From the NCBI RefSeq assembly GCF_907164915.1, contig NC_061863.1, positions 24,223,710-24,287,709 on the forward strand: DNA of 64,000 nucleotides, read 5' to 3'. A model generated the notes under the pieces. It searched no databases and was not told the origin of the DNA. It saw nothing but the letters and a program-made list of their open reading frames with translations. Within the stretch, counting starts at the first letter, position 1. The number at the start of each line of letters is the position of its first letter. Positions 10,613 through 22,775 of this stretch are shown here, piece after piece. The stretch comes from Impatiens glandulifera (lineage: Eukaryota; Streptophyta; Magnoliopsida; Ericales; Balsaminaceae). Made by a program: the position numbers and the translations under genes.

Positions 10613-12709
10613 AACATGATAAAATTTCTCATGCCATTATTTTGGAGCTTGTTTTAAGCTATACAAAGACTTAACCAATTTACAAACTTTGTTTTCTTTT
10701 CCTTGAGCCGAAAACCCTTGAGGTTGATCTATATAAATTTCTTCTTCCAATTCTCAATTTAAGAAAGCTGTTTTACGTCCATTTGATTAACTTCTAGATT
10801 GCGCAAAGAAGCAATCATAAGAATCAATCGAATATAAGTTATTTTCGTAACTGGAGAATATTATCAAAATAATCAAGACCTTCTCGTTGGTGATATCCTT
10901 TTACCACCAGTGTTGCCTTATATTTATCAATTGATCCATCAGCTTTCATTTTCCTTTTGAAAATCCATCGGCAACCTAGTGGTTTATTTCCTGGAGGTAG
11001 ATCCACTAGTTTCCATGTATGGTTTTAAAAGATAGATTATATCTCACTATTAATTGCCTCTTTCCATTGAAGCCCTTTAGATGAGGTAATTGCCTCATTA
11101 TACGTTTGAGGTTCACTTTCCATCAAAGGTAATAAAATATAGACCAAATAATTTGTCCGTTCTAGCTCATTTACTTCGTCTAAGTTCAACCTCAACTTCA
11201 TTCTCCTTTTCTTGTTCATCTAGTTCAAGAAATCTTTTTAGAGAACATTGTTCTTCATTAGACTTATTTGGAAGTACATGTTCAAAGAACGATGCATTTC
11301 TTGATTCCATTATCGTATTTTTATGAATATCCAGAATGTCCGATTTAAACACATGAAAACGATAAGCACTAATGTTATGTGCATATCCAATAAATATACA
11401 ATTATTCGTTTTTGGTCCAACTTTTACCTTTTTAGGTAATGGTACGGCTACCTTAGCTAGACACCCCCACATTCGTAAGTATTCATATGATGATTTTCTT
11501 TCATACCAAAACTCATATGGACTCTTATCTAGCTTCTTTCGTGGAATCTTATTTAAAAGGTAATTAGTCGTCAAAATAGTTTCTCCCCACATGTTCTTTG
11601 TGGTTGACAAGAACTTAATAGAATTGAATTCATCATTTCTTTTAATACTCTATTTTTTTCTCAGCTGTACCGTTTTGTTGAGGATAATAAGGTCTTGTCG
11701 TCTCATGAATTATACCATGTTGAGTACATAGCTCAAAAAAAGGTGATTCATATTCACATCCTCTATCACTTTTTAACACCTTGATATTTTTACCAAATTG
11801 GTTTTCAACCTCATTTTTATAGAGAATGGATTTCTCTATGCCTTCAACTTTACTTTTAAAAATATACACATAACAATATTTTGTGTTATTATCAATAAAA
11901 GTAACGAAGTATTTGCGTCCACCATGTGTTGGTGTTCTTTTTAAATAACACACATCTGTATGAATTAAATCAAGCGGTCTATTACTTCTTTCAACGTTTC
12001 GAAAGGATGAACTTCTCAATTTCGCTTCAACACAAATTTCACACTTGTGTTTCTTATTAATTTCGAAAGTAAGTATACTCTTTAGTTTTATTAATCGATG
12101 CATCAAATCATAATTAATATGACCTAGTCTACCATGACATAAAATGGAAGACTCCAACAAATAAATAGAAGAGTTATTATTTTCATTCATACTTGGCTTA
12201 ACTGCCATTAAATTGAGCTTAAAAAGCCCATTAATAGCATAACCTCTACCTACAAACATTCCACCTTTGGATAAAATAATTTTATCCGACTAAATCACAA
12301 TTCTAAAACCATGCTTACTTAAAAGAGATTCGGATATCAATTTTTTCCGAATCTCTAGAACATACAACACATTAGTCACAGTTAAATCTTTCCCTGAAGA
12401 CAACCTTAACACCACTTTTCATTCACCTTGTATTTCAGAAGTGGCAGAATTCCCCATGAATAGCTTTTCACCATTATTCACTTATTTGAGGCTTGAAAAT
12501 ACTTCTTTGTTGGAGCAAACATGTCTTGTAGCTCCTGTGTCAACCCACCATTCTCGTGGATTAGACCCCCCCAAGTTAACCTTAGATATCATCGCACATA
12601 GATTCATGTCCGATAATCCTTGAGCTAAGTTAGCCTCTCGAACTCTTCTCAACTTCATGTAATCGGAAGATCTATGACCCGTGCCATTGCAATTGAAACT
12701 CATTCCCAT
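10613..12709 (-). pseudogene. Old copia Pol fragment (protease, integrase, partial RT), minus strand
   Basis: Read right to left: a degenerate zinc knuckle and a protease with WWVDTGATRHV (12482-12709); integrase with the zinc finger (CHGRLGH...CEICVEAK) and core motifs HTDVCYLKR, SDRGCEYES and YYPQQNGTAEKK (11642-12259); integrase tail (11167-11610, WGCLAKVAVP, FIGYAHN); and the start of RT (LPPGNKPLGCRWIF near 10990, KTAFLN and LYSLKQAPK up to 10618). Several stops and frameshifts are present. The Sirevirus interrupts RT at 10613. I did not assign the copia lineage. It belongs with the gag at 12824-13504, the LTR at 13570-14152 and the RT tail at 1-74. Confidence 0.88.
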
Positions 12710-12823
12710 GAACTTCTTATAAATTCCTCCTATTAAGGTTCCAGTTTTTTGACAAAAGAGTTTTGTTTCTTCTTTTTTGTACCATGCTCAACCACATTTT
12801 GCTTTAGCCACACGTTGGCTAAA

Positions 12824-13504
12824 TTATTTCCTTGAGGCACTTTTATTTTCCTCTTCAATGCGTAAACTAATCACTAATTCTTCTACGTTCATCTCCTTTC
12901 GCTTGTGCTTAAGGTAGTTCTTGAAATCTATCCAAGATGGTGACAACATCTCAATAATAGCCGCCACTTGTAAAGTTTCTCCCAAATTTATGCCATCGGC
13001 ATGAATTTCGTGCAAAATAATTTGGATCTCTTGAACTTGTTTAATGACCAGTCTTGAATCTGCCATTTTGTAGTCCAAAAATCGACCGACCATAAACCTT
13101 TTTGCACCTGCATCTTCGGTTTTGTACTTACGTTCAAGAGATTGTCATAGTTCTTTGGCCATAGTCTTTTCACTATACACATTGTAAAATGAATCTGACA
13201 AACCATTCAATACATAATTTCTACATAAGAAATCTTAATGGTGCCAAGCATCAATGGCCGAAGTTGCTTGCACATCAACTTTCGGATGCACGTTTGCATC
13301 CGACAAGGAAGCCACGTCTGGCTCATCAATTTTATGAATGGGAGGATCCTCTAGGAGGAATTGCGCGAGACTCAAGGTTGTGAGGTAGAAGAACATCTTC
13401 TGTTGCCATTTCTTAAAGTTTGAGCCATTAAACTTTTTTGGCTTATCCAAATGGTTAGTAGGAACCGGTATCCTGATGTTGGAAGTAGGTGTTTCGGTAG
13501 TCAT
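12824..13504 (-). pseudogene. gag: Gag of the old minus-strand copia element
   Basis: The ATG at 13504 opens a Gag with KFNGSNFKKWQQKMFFYLTTL, typical of the DUF4219/UBN2 region. The first ORF ends at 13235. The UBN2 part resumes in other frames (13206-12988 and 13093-12824, IEMLSPSWIDFKNYLKHKRKEM). At least two frameshifts separate the pieces. It lies just downstream, on the minus strand, of the LTR at 13570-14152. Confidence 0.8.
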
Positions 13505-13569
13505 TTCTGAAACAAAATCAAAAACGTATAAGAATTTGAGATAAGTAATATTTGAGACTATTTTAAGAT

Positions 13570-14152
13570 GGTTGGTAATCTTATCTCTTAAAAATTACAC
13601 GTAAATAATATATGAATACAATACAATGTTAATAGAACATATAAAATAGATTATTTAATAAGATGAAGAAAAGTCTTCTCGTTTGCTCTGAGGCCTGTGA
13701 ATTCATAGTTCCCTTAAAACAGTTTCACTGTCTCCCGTTTGTGCTGAAGAATTTTGTTGATGACTGCTTCCCAGGGTACAACGAAACCTACAATAATTTA
13801 GCACAGAAAAACCACTACAACAACGAACTAGACAAAAGTACCTGAATCACAATCACCGGGTTTCGCACAGAAATGGTCGAGTCAAAAAATCGAAGAACAC
13901 TCACAAGAATACTCACAAGAACAAAGAAATACTTGTAGAATTCTTGAGTGAGAAGTGATATGATAATGTGTGGAGAGAAATACAAGGTGAAAAGATATTT
14001 ATAGTTGAAAATTAAACTCATAATTAGTTCTTTAATCCAACGGCCACTAATCCATCATCCATTCATCCAACAGTTATCCTTGCTTACCTTTTCATCATCC
14101 TTGCAAATTACATTCAACAATAAGTATTTTGTAGTTACAATAACAATGAACA
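13570..14152 (-). repeat. 5' LTR of the old minus-strand copia element
   Basis: About 580 bp, clearly homologous to the LTR at 62443-63013 (shared blocks: CTTCTCGTTTGCTCTGAGGC, CACAATCACCGGGTTTCGCA). In minus orientation it begins TGTTCATTG and ends near GATTACCAACC. A minus-strand TATA box (TATAAATA, 13996-14003) fits Pol II. Gag begins about 65 bp beyond it. I do not see a TGGTATCAGAGC primer site next to it, so the primer site is degenerate or of another type. The partner LTR would lie left of the window. Confidence 0.75.
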
Positions 14153-14608
14153 CCATTTGTTAATTGCTCATTTAAGGCATTAATGTTAATTGTAATAATT
14201 AACAAATTTATTCCACAATGAATTTGACGTGAATTTCATTTGGATTAAATTTTATCTTAAATCACATTTGAATTTGATTAGAATTTTATTTGGATTAATT
14301 TCACTTTAATTCACATTTGAATTTTATATGAATTTCATTTGAATTAATTTCACAATTAATTTACATTTGAATTTGTTGTGAATTTCAATTTGATTAAATT
14401 TCACAACTAATTCACATTTAAATTTGGTATAAATTTTATTTGTTTAAATATCATTTCCATTTAATTAATGGAATTAGTTTAATTCCAATAGATAGTAATA
14501 GACAAAATAATAGTTTTCTGTGAGAGATTTTTGAAAATTATTTTTCTAGTGGATGTTACTTTTACTTTCTCTACTTGTTTATTCACACCTTTTAATATAC
14601 TGAGTCGG
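14153..14608. repeat. AT-rich stretch with a ~50-bp minisatellite
   Basis: From about 14218 to 14465 a unit of roughly 49-51 bp built from TGAATTTGATGTGAATTTCA-like text repeats about five times with many substitutions. The rest is AT-rich with no coding signal. Confidence 0.7.
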
Positions 14609-14799
14609 CTAACTCACAACATGTTACATAGAATGTGAAGATATGAAATTTTTGCGAGTCATCAATAGGGGATTCACCTTCACATGAGAATGTTGAAGTG
14701 CAACCTAACTCACAACGTGTTACATAGAATGTGAAGATATGAAATTTTCGTGCGTCACCAATAGAGAATTCACCTTCACATAAGAATGTTGAACTGCAA
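14609..14799. repeat. 96-bp tandem duplication
   Basis: The unit starting CTAACTCACAAC and containing GTTACATAGAATGTGAAGAT occurs at 14609-14704 and 14705-14799 with about ten differences. No ORF or known element is recognised. Confidence 0.9.
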
Positions 14800-15498
14800 C
14801 AATGTGTCCATGTTCATGTCATCCTAGGCAGGTCGGTCCGAAGAAATTGGCTGCTCTAGTCATTTTTTTATTATAATTTTTTATTTAAATAAACTGAAAG
14901 AAGGGTAGGGAAGGGAGGAAGAGAGAGTAATATATATTTTACATAGGATTCTAGGGCTGTCAAGAGGTGGGTTAGTCTGTCCTGGCATTGGCCTGTTGGG
15001 CTTGTCCAGGACTCGGTCTAATCAATAGGATCAAGGTTTGAGCAGATTACCCCGATGTTCACAAATTTATTTCTCAATTTCCCCCAGAAGAGACAAATAA
15101 AGACAAACATCCATTGATCAAGAGGGGTGGAGGTGCGAGCATTATGTTGTGGAAAGCCTAAGTGGATGCAAAAATTAGGAAAAGAGTTGATGCCAAAGTT
15201 AGGCACTGAGTTAGTTGAATTTGTGATCACAATGGGTGATAAAGATATAGGCAAATTAGTTATAATTACTACTATGATGGCTTACATTTAGCCATCAAAT
15301 TAATCTTTAAAACAAATCAGTCCTTCAATTTTTTTAAATATACCAATGATCCTTACATTTATACCAACTTTTTAATTAAACATAACAAATTAAGTTTAAA
15401 TACCAACTTTTTGATTAAACATAACGAATTAAGTTTAAGATATTATTTTATATATATTATCTTTAATCATTTTTATTTATATATATAATTATTAAATC

Positions 15499-15552
<54 letters not shown>

Positions 15553-17060
15553 ATATTTTTATATTTATTATATATCTTTTATACATAGATAATATATATA
15601 TATATTATTTATTTATATATATATATAATTAATAAATAAACTTTAAAAATAATTTTCATAATATATATATATGAAAGATATTTAATAATTATATATATAA
15701 ATATAATAATTAACAATTAAAGATATTATATAATATATATATATATTATTTAGTTAGAATAGTTAAAATAACAGAAAAATTGTTAGAAGAGCTGTAAGTG
15801 ATCTTTTGTAAAAGTTTGAGTGATGATTTGTTTCAAAAAATAGTATAAGGGCTAAAAATATGCGATCGAAATAATTAGAAGGCCACCTAAATAATTTGCC
15901 CTAACGATAGAAGGAATTTGTAATCTTGATTGTGATCTTCGGATGTGGCAAGAATCTATAGGAACTAAAACACAATTGCCAAGATCACCTTTAGTCGTGA
16001 CTTGTACGACGATGAAGACTACGAGCCGACCAGAACCAGCCCAAAACAATTGAGTATCTAAGTGACCCAAAATTATGGATTCTAAAAAGTAGGCTATCCG
16101 ACCCAAATCCTATTTGTTACAAGGAACATTAATTTTATGGACCTGTTTGATTTAAAAAGTTATTTTTTATAATTTGAATTAAATTTTTAAAAGGATCTGT
16201 TTGTTTTATAATTTTATGAAATTAATATCGTAACTATTAACCAAATAAATATTACGTCCTATAACGCAAAAAAATTGACCCTTCCTGAGAAGTGGTTTTG
16301 TTTACTCAATTAGTTGCGTCCCATAACTTAACTCACTCTCGGGTCTCGAGTGAGAAGAAAAATTGAAATGGTAGGCGCAAAAATAGTGCATTTAAAAAAA
16401 TCAATTTGACTAGTTTTAAGTTTATTAGAGTTGCCACCCAATTTATTTAAAATTAGGAAAAAAAGTTGCGTTAAAGAACATTTTTATTTAAATGAGATTT
16501 TGTTTTAGATTCGGTACGTGGTTGCACGTGTGAAAGAGCCCCAACGCTATGTCTCATGTGCCCGTCACATAACAGTCTCTACTTAATTTTTTTTTGCATT
16601 TCTAAAAATATATTTAAACTTAATTTATTTAGTAAATTCTAGAGCATATATCTAAAGGTAAATCTAAATCTAAACATGTGTCTAATTTTGTATCATTTTG
16701 TCCCTAAGACATTTGTCTATGTCAAGAGTCCTAGATCTAAAAATAAAAAATGAGGGAACAAGGGAAGTATTTGGTGCGAGAAAGAACGCTTAAAAGGGTA
16801 GGAATAAAGCTCAAAAGGTACCTAAAAATAAATTAAAATTTTAGTTTTGAAATAATAATAAAACCAAAATAAGTTTATCAATATATATATTTTGTATATT
16901 TTAAAAAAATATATAATTTTTTTGATTAATAACTTTTTTGGGATTTTGTTTTAAAGTTAATTAAAATAGTTAAATAAAATAAAAAGGAGAAAAATTAAGT
17001 AAAAATCAAAACGAAATGGCCCTTAGGCCAACTTGGCTAATGAGGTGACATATAGGTTCG
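14800..17060. other. AT-rich intergenic DNA with microsatellites
   Basis: No gene recognised. It contains a TA run (about 15504-15537) followed by a T run to 15552, surrounded by degenerate ATATAT text (15440-15750). An AGGGCTGTCAAGAGGTGGG motif at 14953 resembles hAT ends. A stretch at 16300-16570 with GTTGCCACCC and GTGCCCGTCAC resembles old LTR material, but I could not assign it. Confidence 0.5.
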
Positions 17061-17115
17061 AGTAATAGGTCAGGTGACATATAGGTCCGAGTAGCAGGTC
17101 AGTTTGAGGTATGGG

Positions 17116-17948
17116 GCTGGGGGTGTCAATTCAGGTGGGTCGAGTGAGTTCGAGTCGGGTTGAAGGAGGTGCATTATAACAAAATTTTTAATCCGAACCC
17201 GACCCGAACCTGAACCAACCTGAAAACAACAAACCCGAACCAGAACCCAGACCAACCCGATCAACCCAACCAACCCGACTAACCCGAAATAAGTTTTTTG
17301 CTGTCAAGCATATATACCCATTAGTAGCTATAGAAGTCCACAAATCAGATGTGAAACAAATCTTTCCAGGGCATGAATGCATTTCTTGAGCTAGCCTATT
17401 GCATTCATTTTTATGCATCTTGAGAATATCAGTCCTTGAAATATTTCTCGTGAAATGATTGACTTGAGGTTCCAAATAGGTAAATATTGATCTAACTGCC
17501 TCATATTCTACAAACTGAAATGGTAAATCATGCCTCACAAATGCTAAGATTAACAACTCTCTAAATCTTTCTTGACTAAACTTTTGAGACCTAATATTAA
17601 GACTTTTATCCCTTGTTCTAACAAAGCTCGAGCAATATCACGAGTTTTCTGTCTAGAACATTGATTAAGGATATGACGACGAAGATTACCTGTTCCCATG
17701 CTACTATCAACTTTGTATGTAATTCCACATGCTTTACATTTACATCGCAAATCTTCTCCCTCTATTTTAGGAAACATATCAAAATACTCCCACCACTTTG
17801 ATTTTAATGGTCTCTTTCGTTTACCAATACCAGTTTTGGAGGCTTGGTCTTGGGAATCAATGCACGTTTCTTTATTTGCATCAAAATTTGCCATAGGTGA
17901 ACCCTCCACACTATCCTCCTCAAGATCAAGATTAATTTGTGAACTCAT
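17116..17948 (-). pseudogene. hAT transposase fragment with BED zinc finger
   Basis: Reading right to left from ATG 17948: a BED-type finger (WWEYFDMFPKIE...CKACGITY...LRRHILNQC, about residues 50-100), then after a frameshift near 17556 the hAT (RICESLEEPER/DAYSLEEPER-like) region with RHDLPFQFVEYEAVR and ICFTSDLWTSIATNGYICLT. The similarity stops abruptly at about 17294, where the frame enters GGGTT/GGGTC-rich text to 17116. That text begins (plus strand) with GGGGGTGTCAATTCAGG, a common end sequence of plant hAT elements. So this looks like the 5' part of a transposase fused by deletion to the element's subterminal end. It is non-functional. The opposite terminus was not found. Confidence 0.8.
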
Positions 17949-19109
17949 TTTATTGTTGGATACTAGCGGAGTTCAAGAGATTAAAAAAGATGAAAATTAG
18001 AGAAGGAATGTATATTGAAGAGAAGTGAGAAAGATGGAAGAAAAAGAATAGTGAGAAAGACGGAAGGATTCTAGGTAAGGATTCGGGATTCAGGTTAGGC
18101 CGTGATTTTCTCGGTCAAAAACCAGGCCATGTTTCTCTTCTTTGATAAGTTTTCTGGTCAAACTTTAACTTACCAACAGTGCAACGGCTTCTGTCTTTCG
18201 GATCCCAGTTCCAATCTCGATTCATCTGTGTATCTAGTAATTAAGCTATAAAACTACTTAGACTCAACTATAAAATAAGATAACAAAAAAGAAATATCTA
18301 GGACAAAAAAAATGTAGAAGAAGTATACATTTTTTTAAGATTATTCAAACAAGGCTTACCCGACCATCCTGTCATGCCCATAACTTCGACGAATCATTTG
18401 AAACATGATAATACTGTGGGAGATAAGCCCTGCCAATCTATAACCAAAAATCTCAAAACAAAAACCAAAACTGCCCAAATTTGAATTTTGGTGTTTTTAA
18501 TTTAGACCGTTTGGATTAGTTAATTTAGTCAATGTAAAAAAGTTTCTAATTAATGTTTAAAATTAAATAAACCGCAAACACGAGAGATAATAGAATACAA
18601 CACAACATTACATTTATATCGAAATTAGAACGCAACAAGGCGAATGGAGATCCAACAGAAACTTACACAATTTCTAAATCGTCCTAGAAATATATCCCAA
18701 ACTAAAATCCGAGGTATTAAAATATTTTAGCTCCAAAAGTCGAATTTTCAAAAAAAGCTTGGAAGTGTAAAATTTGTGAATATGAGATTTGAAACTTTTC
18801 TCTTTCTTGTACTTTTTTTTCTCTTAATCTTTCTTTTTTACCTAAAATCATATTTATAACCGCTTCCAAAAGCTTCTTATTAATCATTTCAATTCTAAAT
18901 CTTAATCTTACCGTACTAAAACTTTTTTTTCTAAAATCATTCTTGTACATTTTAGACATTTTGGATCTTACCATACTAAATCTTAATGCTAAGGATATAT
19001 CTTATTAATCATTTCAATTCGTTCAAAGCATTAATTACAAAACGAAGCATAAAAATTATATAAATATAGTACAGTTTATAAAATAATACTTAAATTAGAA
19101 GCCTAGACA
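17949..19109. other. Intergenic, no gene recognised
   Basis: AT-rich with pyrimidine- and purine-rich patches. The small open frame on the minus strand at 18717-18974 is low-complexity lysine/arginine-rich text with no recognised domain. Confidence 0.5.
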
Positions 19110-20268
19110 TCTATATATATATATATAATGATGCTTAATTTTTAAAGTGTCCGGATTGCCGGGTCGAGAGCTGTGGTTAATTTGGATATATATGTGAGAG
19201 TAAATGGATACATGGGTCGGATTGTGAGTTGACCAGCCCATAAACTTAAAACAGTTAAAAATAAAATTAAAAATGCTATAGGTATGGTTCGAACTTGCAA
19301 CCTAACAAAATAAGTACAACCTTTTAACCAACTAGGCTAATAACACTTTATTTTTTAAATTCAACCCAAAATTTGATAAACGCGTGACATTTTAACAATA
19401 TAAGTTCAACTTTTCAACTAACTAATCTCTCTCTCTCTATATATATAATGATGCTTAATTTTTAAAGTGTCCGGATTGCCGGGTCGAGAGCTATGGTTAA
19501 TTTGGATATATATGTGAGAGTAAATTGATACATGGGTCGGATTGTGGGTTGACCCGCCCATAAACTTAAAACGGTTAAAAATAAAATTAAAAATGCTATA
19601 GGTATGGTTCGAAATTGCAACCTAACAAAATAAGTACAACCTTTTAACCAACTAGGCTAATAACACTTTATATTTTAAATTCAACCCAAATTTTGATAAA
19701 CGCATGACATTTTAACAATATAAGTTCAACTTTTCAACTAACTAATCTATATATATATAATGATTCTTAATTTTTAAAGTGTCCGGATTGCCGGGTCGAG
19801 AGCTGTGGTTAAGTTGGATATATATGTGAGAATAAATGGATACATGGGTCGGATTGTGGGTTGACCCGCCAATAAACTTAAAACAGTTAAAAATAAAATT
19901 AGAACTGCTATAGGTATGGTTCGAACTTGCAACCTAACAAAACAAGTACAACATTTTAAGCAACTAGGCTTATAAAACTTTATATTTTAAATTCAACCCA
20001 AAATTTGATAAACGCGTGACATTTTAACAATATAAGTTCAACTTTTCAACTAACTAATCTATATATATATATATATATATAATGATGCTTAATTTTTAAA
20101 GTGTCCGGATTGCCGGGTCGAGAGCTCTGGTTAATTTGGATATATATGTGAGAGTAAATAGATACATGGGTCGGATTGTGGGTTGACGCGCCCATAATTT
20201 TTTTACCGTAATATTTTTTTCACGGTTTTTATATTATTACTCGTGCAAATGCACGGGATACATGCTAG
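19110..20268 (+). mobile_element. Helitron-like element with four tandem 5' modules
   Basis: The 5' end TCTATATATA follows an A (19109). The 3' end is a short hairpin (CGTGCA-AA-TGCACG) about ten bases before CTAG (20265-20268), followed by T (20269). This matches non-autonomous Helitrons: 5' TC, 3' hairpin plus CTRR, insertion between A and T. The 5' module (TC...AATGATGCTTAATTTT...AACTAACTAA) is repeated head to tail at 19110-19425, 19426-19745, 19746-20057 and 20058 onward, only the last being joined to the 3' end. The reverse strand of each module holds TAGCCTAGTTGG and GTTCGAAC at tRNA-like spacing. It has no coding capacity. Related copies are at 41819-43389 and 54064-54652. Confidence 0.7.
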
Positions 20269-22141
20269 TTTTTCTAATCATGTCAATCACTAATATATTA
20301 ATAGACATGTATCCAATATCAATTTATAATCAAGTAAGTAATTTACATTGTATACATAAAATTAGTTTTAGGATTTTTAGAGCCCTAAAACAAAACAAAA
20401 GTAATAAAATATGAAAAATTAGATAATGATCAAACTTACCTTAATTCCAGAATAAATTTTAACTTTCCTAAATATTACTTCCTTAATTAAATGTTTTTTT
20501 ATATTATTTAATTACTATTTAATTATTCATGATGAATATCATATAATAAAAAAATAATATAAAAAAATAATAATAATAAAAAATAATTAAAATAATAAAC
20601 CTAAATATTTAGTAAATCATAAGATGGTTTGGGTTATTTTTTTTTTGTCTTTTGATTCTCTGAAAACAAAACTAGGTTATAATAAACATATTAACAGAAG
20701 TCAAGAATAAATTATAAACTAATTAGCAGGCAGTGTTTCAGTTTCAGATACTCATTTTCAAGCTCCTGTTCATCTTTAAATCTAATTTGTTTGTCTTTGA
20801 ATCTAGCAGCTAAAATCCAACCAAAAATCAAACTAATCTAATAAATATTAGAATAATATCCACAAATCTATCTAGCAATGATTAATTTGCCCATCTCAAA
20901 CAACATCATATATATTTACACATTTAGGTAATTTCACTCCAGATCTTTCAATGAAAATGATATGTATATATAAAAAACAATAAAGAAAATGCGCTTACAG
21001 TGATATCAATTGTTCTTCGACAATTACAGGATCAACAACTAACTACCGCTCAAAATATACTCACAATCACTCAGGAAAAGAAGAATGATTTTTTCTAAAA
21101 ATTCTTTAAAATACCAGGAAGAATCGTGCTCCAAATCTTCTCTCCCCTTTTCCCTTTTTCCCCTCTTTTCCCTTTTTTTCTCAGGTGTTTCGTCTGCTCA
21201 ATCTCCTTTTATATGCATTTGGTGTTAGTTTCGACATGATCTTTCTCGGCTGGGAGACTAGATCAGAGGACGATGCGGTCTTCTCGGTTGGGAGACTAGA
21301 TCAGAGGACGATGCGGTCTTCTTGGCGGCATTGGGAGACCAGATCTAACGCAGACGTGGCTTGGGGAAGTCGCCGGATCTATCAGGATACCAGATCTACC
21401 GATCATTGTCTTGGTTAGCTTGAGAGGGAAATCGCCGCATCCGCCCTTTTCACTGTTACATCAACGTCTAGTTTCTTCGGCCAGCTGAGGTGGAGGGAGA
21501 CGGAGTTAGAGAGAGGGTAGAAAATAATTTTTTTTTTAATTATCTTCAGCTAGGTTATTTCATCGTTGGACCTTTTCGGATTGGGTTGCTCTAACTGGAT
21601 TTGCTTTGTTGAGGGCTTGTCTTTTTTTTTCTGCAAAAATAAGAGAAAATAATCATAATAATATCAATATATATGTATTTTTTGGTTTGGATTTCATTGT
21701 TCATAGGCCTCTCATATTTTGTTGGATTTGGTCTTTTTATTTATTCATTCCTTTATAAATCAATGAGCCTGCAAAATAAAAATAATAAAATTAATATCAA
21801 TCATATATATTTATTACATCTTATTTATCTTATTTATGCATTTTCAAAATATCTCTAAATAAAATAAAAATAACATTAATAAGTATATTGATTATTAATC
21901 AACTTACCATTTATTATTTTGTATTTTATTTTATATTTTAACATCCAATATATTTACAAAATAATATAGATACTAATAGATTAATATTTTCAAACTTTAA
22001 TTATTAATATATTTTGGTCGATTAATTTTTATCTTTCCCAAAATACCTAATAAATAATGATAATAATTCCTTTAATCTATTATTCACCTTAATTATTTTT
22101 GTGTAACACACAGATTTTTAAAATAATTTCACAATTAATTA
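20269..22141. other. Intergenic DNA, no gene recognised
   Basis: AT-rich, with a pyrimidine tract (21120-21182) and a 38-bp tandem duplication (21244-21281 and 21282-21319, unit containing GGGAGACTAGATCAGAGGAC). The more GC-rich part 21190-21490 could be the start of a gene or a transposon end. No protein similarity was recognised. Confidence 0.5.
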
Positions 22142-22775
22142 TTAGGATCCAATCGATATGGCATTGTTCCTTAAAAAAGTTTCTAATTCCAGTGCTATTA
22201 AGCTTTTTAGAATAATCAAATTTGGGGAACAAAAATGAGTGTCTACGTACAAGACTCTTTTAGGAAAATCATGGTATTTGTTGCACGGTTTGATATGGAG
22301 CTTCACCAAATGAATGTCAAGGCAACGTTTCTCAATGGAGACATTGAAGAAACAATCTATATGTTGCAACAAGAAAACTTTATTTTGGAAGACTTAAAAC
22401 TTATGGTATGTACATTGAGAAAATTCATTTATAGGCTCAAACAAGTTTCTCGTCAATGGTATCGAAATTTTCATCAAATTATAATCTTATTTGGTTTTGA
22501 GGTAAATATTGTTGATAAATGTGTGTATCAAAAATTTGTTGGGAGTAAACATATATTTTTGATTTTATATGTTGATGACAAACTACTTACCACAAATGAT
22601 TTAAGCATATTGTACGAAACCAAGAATTTTTATCAAAGAATTTTGAGATGAAAGATCTAGACGGAGCTTCTTTTATATTAGGAATTTAAAATTACCGAGA
22701 TCGTTCTCGACGTAGGTTATCTCAAAAAACTATACTGATATAATGCTTAAAAGGTATGGAATGTTTGATAGTAAA
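22142..22775 (+). pseudogene. Copia reverse transcriptase fragment (element C, part 1)
   Basis: Plus-strand RT core: FDMELHQMNVKATFLNGDIEE (22290-22350), YRLKQVSRQWY (22430-22460) and YVDD in LYVDDKLLTTND (22568). Similarity continues past a frameshift near 22650 (KNFEMKDL, LGI, YRDRSRR, SQKT) up to the solo LTR. The element is 5'-truncated and lacks gag, protease and integrase. The frame is picked up again at 23858 beyond the solo LTR. Confidence 0.88.

Noticed and set aside
17060..17290. Telomere-like GGGTT repeats
   Set aside because: The period is irregular (GGGTT, GGGTC, GGTTGG) and lacks TTTAGGG units; it matches hAT subterminal text better.
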